From the NCBI GenBank assembly GCA_035759665.1, contig DASTUM010000040.1:1-19645 (forward strand): 19,645 nucleotides of DNA. The letters run 5' to 3'. Source of the stretch: Micavibrio_A sp035759665. Lineage in GTDB: Bacteria; Pseudomonadota; Alphaproteobacteria; Micavibrionales; Micavibrionaceae. The notes beneath the pieces are model-generated. The model saw only the letters and a program-made list of their open reading frames with translations, did no database searches and was not told where the DNA came from. Positions 7,074-13,154 of this stretch are shown here, one piece after another (position 1 is the first letter of the stretch; each line of letters starts with the position of its first letter). Both the position numbers and the translations under genes were made by a program.

Positions 7074-7987
7074 TTTTTGAAGGCGCCCCAGACTTCGCCC
7101 GGCAATAATTCCTCAAGATTTTCCTTTTGCAAGGTCGCCACATGATCGCCCAGCGGGGCATGGCGTTCCGGTTTGCTGGCCCCCGAGAAAAGCACGAGCG
7201 ATTTGCAGCCCGTCGGCGCGATCAGGTGCATCGGCCCCGTATCATTGCCGATGCAGCCGGCGGCTTTCACAGCGAGCGCGGGAAGGTCGGATAAGGACGT
7301 CTGGCCGGTCAGGTCGATGGACAGCGGGGCATTGGAGATTATTTCCTGCGCCATCTTTTTTTCATCAGGGCCCCCAATCAGCACGGGGGTCAGATTATGC
7401 TCCAACAACAGGCGGCAAAACTCTCCGAAATGCGGCCAGCGTTTTTGCGGGTGGCGCGGCGCGGCGCCGATGACGGCGAGAACATACGGATCCGGCAGGT
7501 TCGAAAAATCATGCGCGGCTTTCATCCAGCGCAGATCGTCCAGGGCCACATCGTGTATGCCCGCGAGCGCCAGCGTTTGAACATGGCCTGCAAAAGCCTT
7601 TCCGGCGGAGCGACCCGGCGAGGCGTTGCGATGCGACGCGCCCCGCGCGGCGCCGACCCATTCTGGGCGCGGGGAAAAAAGTTTCAGATAGAAAGCCGTG
7701 CGGTCGTTGTTCTGCAGATCGTAGACGCGGGAGAATCCGCCTTCATTCAATTTCTTTCGCAGGGCGAGCCATCCGCAGGGATCGTGCCAGCGGGGGCGGG
7801 AATCGATCCAGACCTCATCAAAATAACCGCACTGGCGCGCAAGCGATTCAAAAGCAGAGGTGGTCAGCAGCGTTATAGGGGCATCGGGATGATGCCGGCG
7901 GATGGCGGCCATCGGGCCGAGGGCCTGAACAAAATCTCCCAGCGCGCCGAGCTTGATGACAAGGATCCTGCCGCGGCCCGCATCCAT
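7055..7987 (-). CDS. Glycosyltransferase family 9 (heptosyltransferase-like)
   Basis: This is a 310-residue GT9/heptosyltransferase-type enzyme with a GT-B fold, the class that adds heptose or related sugars to the inner core of lipopolysaccharide at the cytoplasmic face. The N-terminal domain opens with ILVIKLGALGDFVQALGP, a family hallmark with the basic and glycine loop near residues 8-20. The C-terminal nucleotide-sugar domain has VLIGGPDEK, then CIGNDTGPMHLIAPTG and LFSGASKPERHAPLG, the ADP-sugar-binding signature region. The start lies one base after the stop codon of the upstream GT4 gene, so the two form an operon and act in the same glycan pathway. The acceptor and sugar cannot be read from sequence. 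The last 19 bases overlap the convergent ArsR-family gene. Confidence 0.85.
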   Translation of the reverse strand: MDAGRGRILVIKLGALGDFVQALGPMAAIRRHHPDAPITLLTTSAFESLARQCGYFDEVWIDSRPRWHDPCGWLALRKKLNEGGFSRVYDLQNNDRTAFYLKLFSPRPEWVGAARGASHRNASPGRSAGKAFAGHVQTLALAGIHDVALDDLRWMKAAHDFSNLPDPYVLAVIGAAPRHPQKRWPHFGEFCRLLLEHNLTPVLIGGPDEKKMAQEIISNAPLSIDLTGQTSLSDLPALAVKAAGCIGNDTGPMHLIAPTGCKSLVLFSGASKPERHAPLGDHVATLQKENLEELLPGEVWGAFKNQLALL

Positions 7988-7988
7988 T

Positions 7989-9209
7989 CTATGCGGCCTC
8001 TTCCCTGGGTGCGGCTAGCTGGCGGACGCGGTATTTTTCCTGCAGCAATTCCGCATAGACATCCATCGTCCTATCGATCATATGCGCCCTGGTGAAATGG
8101 TCGGCGACATGCATCATGGCGTGCGTGGCCATCAAAGAACGCTGTTCCGGCTCCATCGACAAGGCTTCACCGATGGCGGCGGATAGCGCGCCCGCATCAT
8201 TGGGGGGCACCAGCCATCCCGTATAGCCCGGTAAAATCGTTTCCATCGCGCCGCCATGGTTGGTTGCGACGATCGGGCGGCCCATCGCCTGCGCTTCGAT
8301 CGGCACGCGCCCGAATCCTTCGGGATCGGTGGAGGCGGATACAACGACATTGGCCAGCATGTAAGCGGCGGGCATATCGGAACAATGGCCGATGATGCGC
8401 ACGCGCCCTTCAAGGCCCTTCGTCCTGATCGCGTCTTCGATTTCCAGGCGATATTCCGTGCGGCCCTGATCGTCGCCGATCATCACGCAGAAAACATCGT
8501 CGCGTTTCAGTTGCGCGATAGCGTCGACCAGAACATGGTGGCCTTTCCAGCGCGTCAGGCGGCCCGGCATCATAACGATGGTGCAGCCGTCCGGAACGCG
8601 CCATTCCTTCGTCAGTTTGATCAGGTGGGTCGGCGCAACCGCATTGGGATGGAATCTTTCGATGGCGACGCCGCGGTGGATCACGCGGATATTGCGATCC
8701 TCGATTTCGTAATTTTTCAAAAGATAATCGCGCACGTAGTTCGAAATAGCGATCACGCGTTCGCCGCGCGCAATGGACGAATTGTAGAATTTTTTCGCTT
8801 CGCCGGAAATATTGAACGGCGCATGGCAGGTCGTCATGAATTTCGCCCGCGTGCCTTCCACCGCCTTCCAGGCCGACCATGCCGGGGCGCGGGAGCGGAC
8901 ATGGACGATATCCACGTCATGTTCGCGGATCAGTCTGCGGATGCGGGCGATGTTTCGCCACATGACGAGCGGATTTTTGGAATGAACCGGCATTTCGATA
9001 TGGGTGGAGCCGCCACGCAGTATTTCGGGGATACGGTGGCCACCATGGCAGACGACAATGGATTTTGCGCCGGATTTGACAAGTTCGGCGGCGACATCGA
9101 TGCAGCCCTGTTCCGCGCCGCCCGCGCCGAGTGAGGGTATGATCTGCATGACCACGGGCGCGTTCCGCGCCGCTTTCCGATCAAGAGGTTTTGTTTTTTC
9201 ACCCTGCAT
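7989..9209 (-). CDS. Glycosyltransferase family 4 (GT-B, retaining)
   Basis: This is a 406-residue GT4-type glycosyltransferase. The N-terminal acceptor domain has QIIPSLGAGGAEQGCIDVA (about residues 22-40), the glycine-rich loop typical of the family. The donor domain begins near VMMPGRLTRWKGHHVL. The EX7E motif, DPEGFGRVPIEAQAMG, puts the catalytic/donor-binding glutamates at Glu297 and Glu305. ATNHGGAMETI closes the donor pocket. No signal peptide or membrane span is seen, so it is probably peripheral on the inner membrane. A GGAAGA ribosome site lies about 7 bases upstream of the ATG. It is the first gene of a two-gene minus-strand operon with the GT9 gene, and is likely to work on lipopolysaccharide core or a related surface glycan. 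The exact sugar is unknown. Confidence 0.85.
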   Translation of the reverse strand: MQGEKTKPLDRKAARNAPVVMQIIPSLGAGGAEQGCIDVAAELVKSGAKSIVVCHGGHRIPEILRGGSTHIEMPVHSKNPLVMWRNIARIRRLIREHDVDIVHVRSRAPAWSAWKAVEGTRAKFMTTCHAPFNISGEAKKFYNSSIARGERVIAISNYVRDYLLKNYEIEDRNIRVIHRGVAIERFHPNAVAPTHLIKLTKEWRVPDGCTIVMMPGRLTRWKGHHVLVDAIAQLKRDDVFCVMIGDDQGRTEYRLEIEDAIRTKGLEGRVRIIGHCSDMPAAYMLANVVVSASTDPEGFGRVPIEAQAMGRPIVATNHGGAMETILPGYTGWLVPPNDAGALSAAIGEALSMEPEQRSLMATHAMMHVADHFTRAHMIDRTMDVYAELLQEKYRVRQLAAPREEAA

Positions 9210-9301
9210 GTTCTAATCTTCCGAAAACCGCTGCTGCATGGGCCATAGGACTAGCATATCTTAAGCGCGCGCGACAAAAAGAAAAGAAGAGCGATTCGAA
9301 A

Positions 9302-10048
9302 ATGTCTGTAGAGTTTTTAAGGCGGGACGGCTTTCCGGCCCTCGCCTATCTAAGAACAAAGGGCGAAAACCCGTCCCTGCCCACGGTCGTCTTCCTGAGC
9401 GGATTCAGATCGGACATGACGGGGACGAAGGCGGAATCTCTGGCGCAGGCCTGCACCGGGCGCGGACAGGAATTCGTGCGGTTTGATTACAGCGGCCACG
9501 GACAATCCGGCGGCGCGTTTACCGATGGCACGATCGGATCGTGGCTCGAAGACGCGCTGGCCGTGATCGACACGCTGACGAAGGGTCCCCTGATCGTCAT
9601 CGGATCGTCGATGGGCGGATGGCTCGCCCTGCGCGTGGCGCTGCTGCGAAAGGACCGCGTAAAGGGGTTGATCGGCCTTGCCGCCGCGCCCGATTTCACG
9701 CGCGATATTCCCGCGTTGATGACGCAGGCGCAAAAAGAAGAACTGGAATCAAAAGGGTACTTTACCGAGGCCAACGAATACGATTCCGATTATATCTTCA
9801 CGAAGACGCTGCTCGAAGAAGGCGAGGCGCATTGTATGCTCGACGGCCGTATTGCCATCGATTGTCCTGTGCGCCTGATACAGGGAATGAAGGATGCCGA
9901 CGTTCCATGGCAGACCGCGCACCGTATAGCGAACGCCCTGACCACCCAGGATAAAAAAGTCTATTTGCGCGAAGAGGGTACGCACAGGCTTTCGTGCGAG
10001 GAGGATCTCGCTTTGCTCGACCGGCTTGTGGTGGAATTGTCGGCCTAG
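9302..10048 (+). CDS. Alpha/beta hydrolase, ABHD10-like serine esterase
   Basis: This 248-residue alpha/beta hydrolase resembles mitochondrial ABHD10, an acyl-thioesterase / acyl-glucuronide esterase. Matching family segments are SDMTGTKAESL, VRFDYSGHGQSGG, and the nucleophile elbow GSSMGGW with Ser103. The acid is probably Asp198 in GMKDADVPW and the base His228 in EGTHRLS. The Asp-Tyr-Ser-Gly stretch after strand 4 and the exact spacing of these blocks are what point to ABHD10 rather than to a generic hydrolase. The ATG at 9302 follows a purine-rich AGAAGAG ribosome site. A longer in-frame start at 9191 would run into the divergent GT4 gene and adds an unconserved basic peptide, so it was not used. 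Its stop codon shares the CTAG tetramer with the convergent membrane-protein gene. Confidence 0.85.
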   Translation: MSVEFLRRDGFPALAYLRTKGENPSLPTVVFLSGFRSDMTGTKAESLAQACTGRGQEFVRFDYSGHGQSGGAFTDGTIGSWLEDALAVIDTLTKGPLIVIGSSMGGWLALRVALLRKDRVKGLIGLAAAPDFTRDIPALMTQAQKEELESKGYFTEANEYDSDYIFTKTLLEEGEAHCMLDGRIAIDCPVRLIQGMKDADVPWQTAHRIANALTTQDKKVYLREEGTHRLSCEEDLALLDRLVVELSA

Positions 10049-10488
10049 CGGCGCTTGTATTTGAACTGGCCGGTTTGCGTCGTGCCTGTTTTGCGGCCGT
10101 AAACGTCACGCTCGGGCCGTCTGGCGGCCGATGCTCTTCCCGCGAACGGCCAGATGTCGAAAATGCGCGAAATCAGAAGCCAGATGAAAAACAGCAGGGC
10201 CGGAATGAGAGCGACGACGAAGCTGTAAAGCCTTAGAACGGGATCGGCCCATTTGGCCCAGTTTTCTTCGCCGACGGCGGACCTTAAATTTTCATAAGCG
10301 CCGGGGAGGTATTTTACGACCAGATAACCAAGGTCGCTGCTCTGATAAGCGGTGGGATCGATGTCGAAGGCTTCGAGGCGGGTTCTTTTGCCCTCATCCA
10401 CGTAATAATTTGCATAAAGGTCATGGCCGACCACCAGGAAAAAGGGCAGCAGCAGCAGAAAACACCAGAGTTTGACTGTATCGCTCAT
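10045..10488 (-). CDS. Small two-helix membrane protein of unknown function
   Basis: I do not recognise this 147-residue protein. It has a hydrophobic N-terminal helix (about residues 7-21, LWCFLLLLPFFLVVG) and a second helix (about 88-106) rich in Phe, Leu and Ile, separated by a 65-residue polar loop with several Tyr, Asp and Glu residues (DIDPTAYQSSDLGY). A basic tail of about 40 residues follows (RRPERDVYGRK, ending KYKRR). By the positive-inside rule the tail is cytoplasmic and the loop probably periplasmic. Its coding frame is long, uninterrupted and GC-rich like its neighbours, so it is likely real. No ribosome site is clear before the ATG. It ends tail to tail with the ABHD10-like gene. 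Confidence 0.65.
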   Translation of the reverse strand: MSDTVKLWCFLLLLPFFLVVGHDLYANYYVDEGKRTRLEAFDIDPTAYQSSDLGYLVVKYLPGAYENLRSAVGEENWAKWADPVLRLYSFVVALIPALLFFIWLLISRIFDIWPFAGRASAARRPERDVYGRKTGTTQTGQFKYKRR

Positions 10489-10533
10489 ATCGGTGAGGGG
10501 CCTAATTAAACCAAGAAATCCTTACGAAGGAGC

Positions 10534-10556
10534 GGGGCCGGGAAAGGACCGGCCCC
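10534..10556. other. Strong GC hairpin in the gap before tRNA-Ser
   Basis: GGGGCCGG (10534-10541) pairs perfectly with CCGGCCCC (10549-10556) around a 7-base loop. The downstream bases TGATTCCTTTTATCC contain only a broken T run, so it may be a weak plus-strand terminator or an RNA structure. It lies about 45 bases upstream of the membrane-protein start on that gene's strand. The rest of the 278-base gap up to the tRNA holds the predicted tRNA promoter and the 20-base repeat. Confidence 0.45.
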
Positions 10557-10658
10557 TGATTCCTTTTATCCTAACAGCTTCGGATTGAAGGGAAAAGAGC
10601 CGGATTCGCCGCCTTCCCCGTTCCGGAGAGTAAAAAACGGCTTTCGGGGAGCAAAAGC

Positions 10659-10687
10659 TTGAACTTCCCACCCTTTTTGGATACTGT
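10659..10687 (+). promoter_or_regulatory. Candidate promoter of the tRNA-Ser locus
   Basis: TTGAAC (10659-10664) and TACTGT (10682-10687) are 17 bases apart. A start near 10694 would lie about 7 bases before the partial tRNA copy at 10701, the usual geometry for a tRNA gene. The intact tRNA begins 66 bases further on. The -10 match is weak, so this is a tentative call. Confidence 0.4.
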
Positions 10688-10697
10688 CCGGCGACTT

Positions 10698-10717
10698 AAA
10701 GGACAGGTGGCCGAGTG
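10698..10717 (+). repeat. 20-base direct repeat: partial copy of the tRNA-Ser 5' end
   Basis: Twenty bases are identical to 10764-10783: an AAA leader plus GGACAGG of the acceptor stem and the first ten bases of the D-arm side. Identity stops at GAGTG, after which the sequence forms an unrelated small hairpin (GTTCGC 10721-10726 with GCGAAC 10731-10736). Directly upstream, CTGTCCG at 10684-10690 also matches the 3' acceptor end of the tRNA, but only over seven bases. This is a truncated duplicate and cannot fold as a tRNA. Confidence 0.85.
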
Positions 10718-10766
10718 CCCGTTCGCGCAGGCGAACAAATAAAGCCGAAATCCCTAAAGTTTCAAA

Positions 10767-10858
10767 GGACAGGTGGCCGAGTGGTTGAAGGCGCACGCCT
10801 GGAAAGTGTGTATAGGGCTAACACTCTATCGCGGGTTCGAATCCCGCCCTGTCCGCCA
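10767..10858 (+). tRNA. tRNA-Ser (anticodon GGA)
   Basis: This is a 92-base class II tRNA. The acceptor stem GGACAGG (10767-10773) pairs with CCTGTCC (10848-10854), followed by G and an encoded CCA (10856-10858). The anticodon stem CACGC/GTGTG encloses the loop CTGGAAA, so the anticodon is GGA and reads UCC and UCU. A long variable arm (TAGGGCTAACACTCTA region) fits serine tRNA. The T-arm is GCGGG-TTCGAAT-CCCGC. A clear terminator follows about 45 bases downstream. Confidence 0.97.
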
Positions 10859-10902
10859 TTTAGTCTTTGGTTTTCCACCCAAGGGGAGAAACTAGCCTGA
10901 AG

Positions 10903-10924
10903 GCCCGCAGTTCTGCGGGCTTTT
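10903..10924 (+). terminator. Intrinsic terminator of tRNA-Ser
   Basis: GCCCGCAG (10903-10910) pairs with CTGCGGGC (10913-10920). Allowing a 4-base loop leaves a 7-bp GC-rich stem, which is followed by TTTTGCTTT. It sits 44 bases after the tRNA 3' end on the same strand. Confidence 0.9.
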
Positions 10925-11026
10925 GCTTTATGGATGGTAAAACTAAACGGAGAGAATGCATTTTCTGTCGAAGATAAGCGCGATTCTCTACGCGCCGTCG
11001 GCGTCGGTGTGGGAATTAATCCGTAC

Positions 11027-11057
11027 CGCGGGTTCGAATTGACTACCCTCTGCCATT
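11027..11057 (+). pseudogene. tRNA-like T-arm remnant
   Basis: CGCGGGTTCGAAT (11027-11039) is identical to 13 bases of the tRNA-Ser T-arm (10830-10842), and TGCCATT at 11051-11057 resembles the CGCCATT at the tRNA 3' end. The 3' half of the T-stem and the acceptor stem are not complementary, so no functional tRNA can form. The T-loop core is shared by all tRNAs, so the parent need not be tRNA-Ser. The rest of the gap 10859-11144 holds the tRNA terminator and the ars promoter; nothing else is evident. Confidence 0.45.
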
Positions 11058-11109
11058 ATAAATGCAGGTAAAGCTCACGTTGAGGGCCATATTCAAGTAA
11101 TCCTCTCAC

Positions 11110-11137
11110 TTGACATATAAAAATAGGTCCATATATT
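11110..11137 (+). promoter_or_regulatory. Promoter of the arsenic operon
   Basis: A perfect -35 TTGACA (11110-11115) and a -10 TATATT (11132-11137) are 16 bases apart. The transcription start would fall at or within a base or two of the arsR ATG at 11145, predicting a leaderless or nearly leaderless message. The -10 lies inside the inverted repeat of the operator. Confidence 0.65.
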
Positions 11138-11153
11138 TGGACATATGGACCTA
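11124..11153. promoter_or_regulatory. ArsR operator: perfect 11-bp inverted repeat over the -10 and start codon
   Basis: TAGGTCCATAT (11124-11134) is matched exactly by ATATGGACCTA (11143-11153) across 8 bases. The spacer holds a third half-site, so GTCCA (11127-11131), TGGAC (11138-11142) and TGGAC (11146-11150) are present. The repeat covers the -10 box and the ATG at 11145. Repressor bound here would block RNA polymerase directly. Binding by the adjacent ArsR is inferred from position. Confidence 0.75.
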
Positions 11154-11510
11154 CAAAAAGCCCTTATCGCCTTTGATGCACTCTCACAGGAAACCCGTTT
11201 GAAAGTTTTCCGCTTGCTGGTGGAATACGGGCCGGAAGGCACAGCCGCCGGAACGCTTAGTGTAAAGCTGGCGGTTCCGCATAATACATTATCCTTCCAT
11301 TTGAACCATATGAGCAACGCCAATCTGGTTCTTTCCCGCCGTGTGGGGCGTTCGATTATTTACAGCTCGAATTTCGATCTTATGACAGGTCTTATCCAGT
11401 TCATGGTTGAGGATTGTTGCAGCGTCGAGTTCGCCAGCATTCGCAAAGGGGGCAAAGGAAAGTCCGTTATTGAACTTAACAACTGCTGTCAGCCGAAGAA
11501 GGAAAAGTAA
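11145..11510 (+). CDS. arsR: ArsR-family arsenic-responsive repressor
   Basis: This is a 121-residue winged-helix ArsR protein heading an arsC operon. The DNA-binding helices cover about residues 34-62 (LAVPHNTLSFHLNHM recognition region), with the wing RRVGRSIIYSS. The E. coli-type CVCDLC site in helix 3 is missing. Instead there are Cys91-Cys92 (VEDCCS) and Cys114-Cys115 near the C-terminus, an arrangement like the C-terminal arsenite site of Acidithiobacillus-type ArsR. It would repress its own operon until As(III) binds. No ribosome site precedes the ATG, consistent with a leaderless transcript, and the operator overlaps the start. Two bases separate its stop from the DUF6428 gene. Base composition is visibly lower in GC than upstream genes. 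Confidence 0.9.
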   Translation: MDLQKALIAFDALSQETRLKVFRLLVEYGPEGTAAGTLSVKLAVPHNTLSFHLNHMSNANLVLSRRVGRSIIYSSNFDLMTGLIQFMVEDCCSVEFASIRKGGKGKSVIELNNCCQPKKEK

Positions 11511-11512
11511 GC

Positions 11513-11959
11513 ATGAAGATTTCAGAAATCAAAACCGCCTTGGCCGGATTGCAAACTGTAAATTTCAAATTGCCAGATGGCTCTTATTTGCCCCCGCATT
11601 TTCATGTAACCGAGGTGGGGCTGGTGACAAAACACTTCATTGATTGTGGTGGAACAGAACGCAAGGAAACCGTTGCCAATTTCCAGCTATGGGAAGCTGG
11701 CGACTATGACCACAGGCTAGCACCGCAGAAATTCCTTTATATCCTTAATCTTTGCAAAAAGGTTTTGGGATCGGACGATCTGGATATTGAAGTCGAATAC
11801 CAACGTGACACGATTGGAAAGTTCGGTCTGGATTTCGATGGACAAGACTTTGTTTTGACGGTCAAAAAAACCGCCTGTCTTGCGCAGGACGCTTGCGGAA
11901 TACCCGATAAGCAACCTCCAGCCGCGTCATGCTGTTCATCAAAAGGAGGATGCTGCTAA
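11513..11959 (+). CDS. DUF6428 family protein, arsenic-operon associated, Cys-rich tail
   Basis: This is a 148-residue soluble protein of the DUF6428 family, known from ars operons but without a settled function. Recognisable segments are HFHVTEVGLVTKHFIDCGG, VANFQLWEAGDYDHRLAPQK and TIGKFGLDFDGQDFVLT. The C-terminal 27 residues carry six cysteines (122, 128, 140, 141, 147, 148), ending CCSSKGGCC, which could bind As(III) or another thiophilic ion. There is no signal peptide or membrane span. A GAAGGA ribosome site spans the end of arsR. The stop overlaps the arsC start (TAATG), so the pair is translationally coupled. The family name rests on motif recall; the metal-binding idea is inference. 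Confidence 0.8.
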   Translation: MKISEIKTALAGLQTVNFKLPDGSYLPPHFHVTEVGLVTKHFIDCGGTERKETVANFQLWEAGDYDHRLAPQKFLYILNLCKKVLGSDDLDIEVEYQRDTIGKFGLDFDGQDFVLTVKKTACLAQDACGIPDKQPPAASCCSSKGGCC

Positions 11960-12375
11960 TGGCCGAAAAAGTTCTAGTTCTTTGTACGGGCAATTCCTGC
12001 CGTTCCGTTATAGGCGAAGCGTTATTTAATCATCTTGGAAAAGGTCTTATCGAGGCCTTTAGTGCCGGAAGCAATCCGGCGGGGTATGTTCATCCAAAAT
12101 CCATCGAGACGCTGAAACGCCATGGCGTAGAAGCCGGAGAGCCGCGCAGCAAGTCATGGGACGAGTTTGAAGGGCAGGAATTTGATCTGGTTGTAACTGT
12201 CTGTGATTCTGCCTCCGCAGAAAGTTGTCCTGTATTCTTTGGTGCAAAAAAGAAACTCCATTGGAGTACGCCCGATCCGGCTAAGGCCACAGGCACAGAA
12301 CAAGAAATAAACGCCGCGTTCGATAAAGCATTCTATATGTTAAAAGCCCGTATAGAGGAGCTTCTAAAGATATGA
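11959..12375 (+). CDS. arsC: Arsenate reductase ArsC, low-molecular-weight phosphatase type
   Basis: This 138-residue enzyme reduces arsenate to arsenite, probably using thioredoxin. The N-terminal VLVLCTGNSCRS is the CX5R phosphatase loop with nucleophile Cys9 and Arg15. The resolving cysteines of the relay are Cys82 and Cys90 in VTVCDSASAESCP. All three cysteines needed for the thioredoxin-coupled relay are present. The ATG at 11959 is chosen because AGGAGG (11944-11949) lies 9 bases upstream; a longer in-frame start at 11929 adds an unconserved basic peptide. It shares one base with the DUF6428 stop and four bases (ATGA) with the TSUP gene. Its product, arsenite, would need an exit route, which the next two genes may provide. 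Confidence 0.95.
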   Translation: MAEKVLVLCTGNSCRSVIGEALFNHLGKGLIEAFSAGSNPAGYVHPKSIETLKRHGVEAGEPRSKSWDEFEGQEFDLVVTVCDSASAESCPVFFGAKKKLHWSTPDPAKATGTEQEINAAFDKAFYMLKARIEELLKI

Positions 12376-13145
12376 CCACGGCTGTTATTATTATCACGGC
12401 CTTTCTTGCTTCGCTGCTGACCCTGTTTTCGGGGTTTGGCCTCGGTACGATTCTGATGCCTGTCGTGGCGATTTTCTTCCCCGTTGCCGTTGCCGTAGCA
12501 ATGACCGCTTTTGTGCATTTGCTGAATAATATATTCAAGCTGATTGTCCTGTGGCGCAAAATAGACTGGCCTGTCGTGCTACGTTTCGGTCTACCCGCGA
12601 TGATTGCTACTATTCCGGGCGCGCTGCTACTGACTGCACTTTCGGATCTGCCCGAAATTCATTCCTACATTTTCGCGGGCATGAATGTTGTTATCACGCC
12701 CGTCAAGCTGACCGTCGGCCTGTTGTTGATTGTCTTCGCGACGGCGGAATGGCTTCCCTTTCTGAAGAATTTAAATCTTCCCGCAAAGGCCATGCCTGTG
12801 GGCGGGATTTTAAGCGGATTTTTCGGCGGGTTATCCGGACATCAGGGCGCCTTCCGCAGTGCCTTTCTTATCCGCGCGGGGCTAGATAAAAACCAGTTTG
12901 TCGCCAGCAATGCCGCGATTGCCGCGCTGGTGGATATCACGCGCCTTGCCGTTTATGGCCTTAATATTACGCTGGTGCTCCAGCAGGTGAATACGGGACT
13001 TCTGGCAGCGGCAACGGTTGCCGCCTTTGCCGGAGTATTGGCTGGAGCCGCCGGCCTTAAGAAGGTCACCGTTGGCTTTATACAGAAGCTTGTCGCCATG
13101 ACGCTTTATGTTCTTGGCATCTTGTTGGTTGCCGGATTGATATAA
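12372..13145 (+). CDS. TauE/SafE (TSUP) family permease in the arsenic operon
   Basis: This is a 257-residue integral membrane protein with about eight hydrophobic segments. It has the two-repeat layout of the TSUP family: an early GFGLGTILMPVVA and a second copy GILSGFFGGLSGHQGAFRSAFL near the middle. The family moves small anions such as sulfite, sulfoacetate or other organosulfur anions across the inner membrane. Its place between arsC and an aquaglyceroporin, with a 4-base ATGA overlap to arsC, suggests a role in arsenic export or handling of an arsenic or sulfur anion. No ArsB or Acr3 is present to do the job. The family is clear; the substrate is inference. GC is mixed, and the coding frame is intact. 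Confidence 0.85.
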   Translation: MTTAVIIITAFLASLLTLFSGFGLGTILMPVVAIFFPVAVAVAMTAFVHLLNNIFKLIVLWRKIDWPVVLRFGLPAMIATIPGALLLTALSDLPEIHSYIFAGMNVVITPVKLTVGLLLIVFATAEWLPFLKNLNLPAKAMPVGGILSGFFGGLSGHQGAFRSAFLIRAGLDKNQFVASNAAIAALVDITRLAVYGLNITLVLQQVNTGLLAAATVAAFAGVLAGAAGLKKVTVGFIQKLVAMTLYVLGILLVAGLI

Positions 13146-13154
13146 AGAGGAAGT

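Noticed and set aside
8256..9134. A 292-residue open frame on the plus strand
   Set aside because: It is the antisense shadow of the GT4 gene, which has the EX7E motif and a ribosome site; no domain is visible in the shadow frame.
10566..10796. A 76-residue minus-strand frame over the tRNA promoter and repeat
   Set aside because: It runs into the tRNA-Ser gene, and its repeated GHLSF peptide simply mirrors the 20-base DNA repeat.
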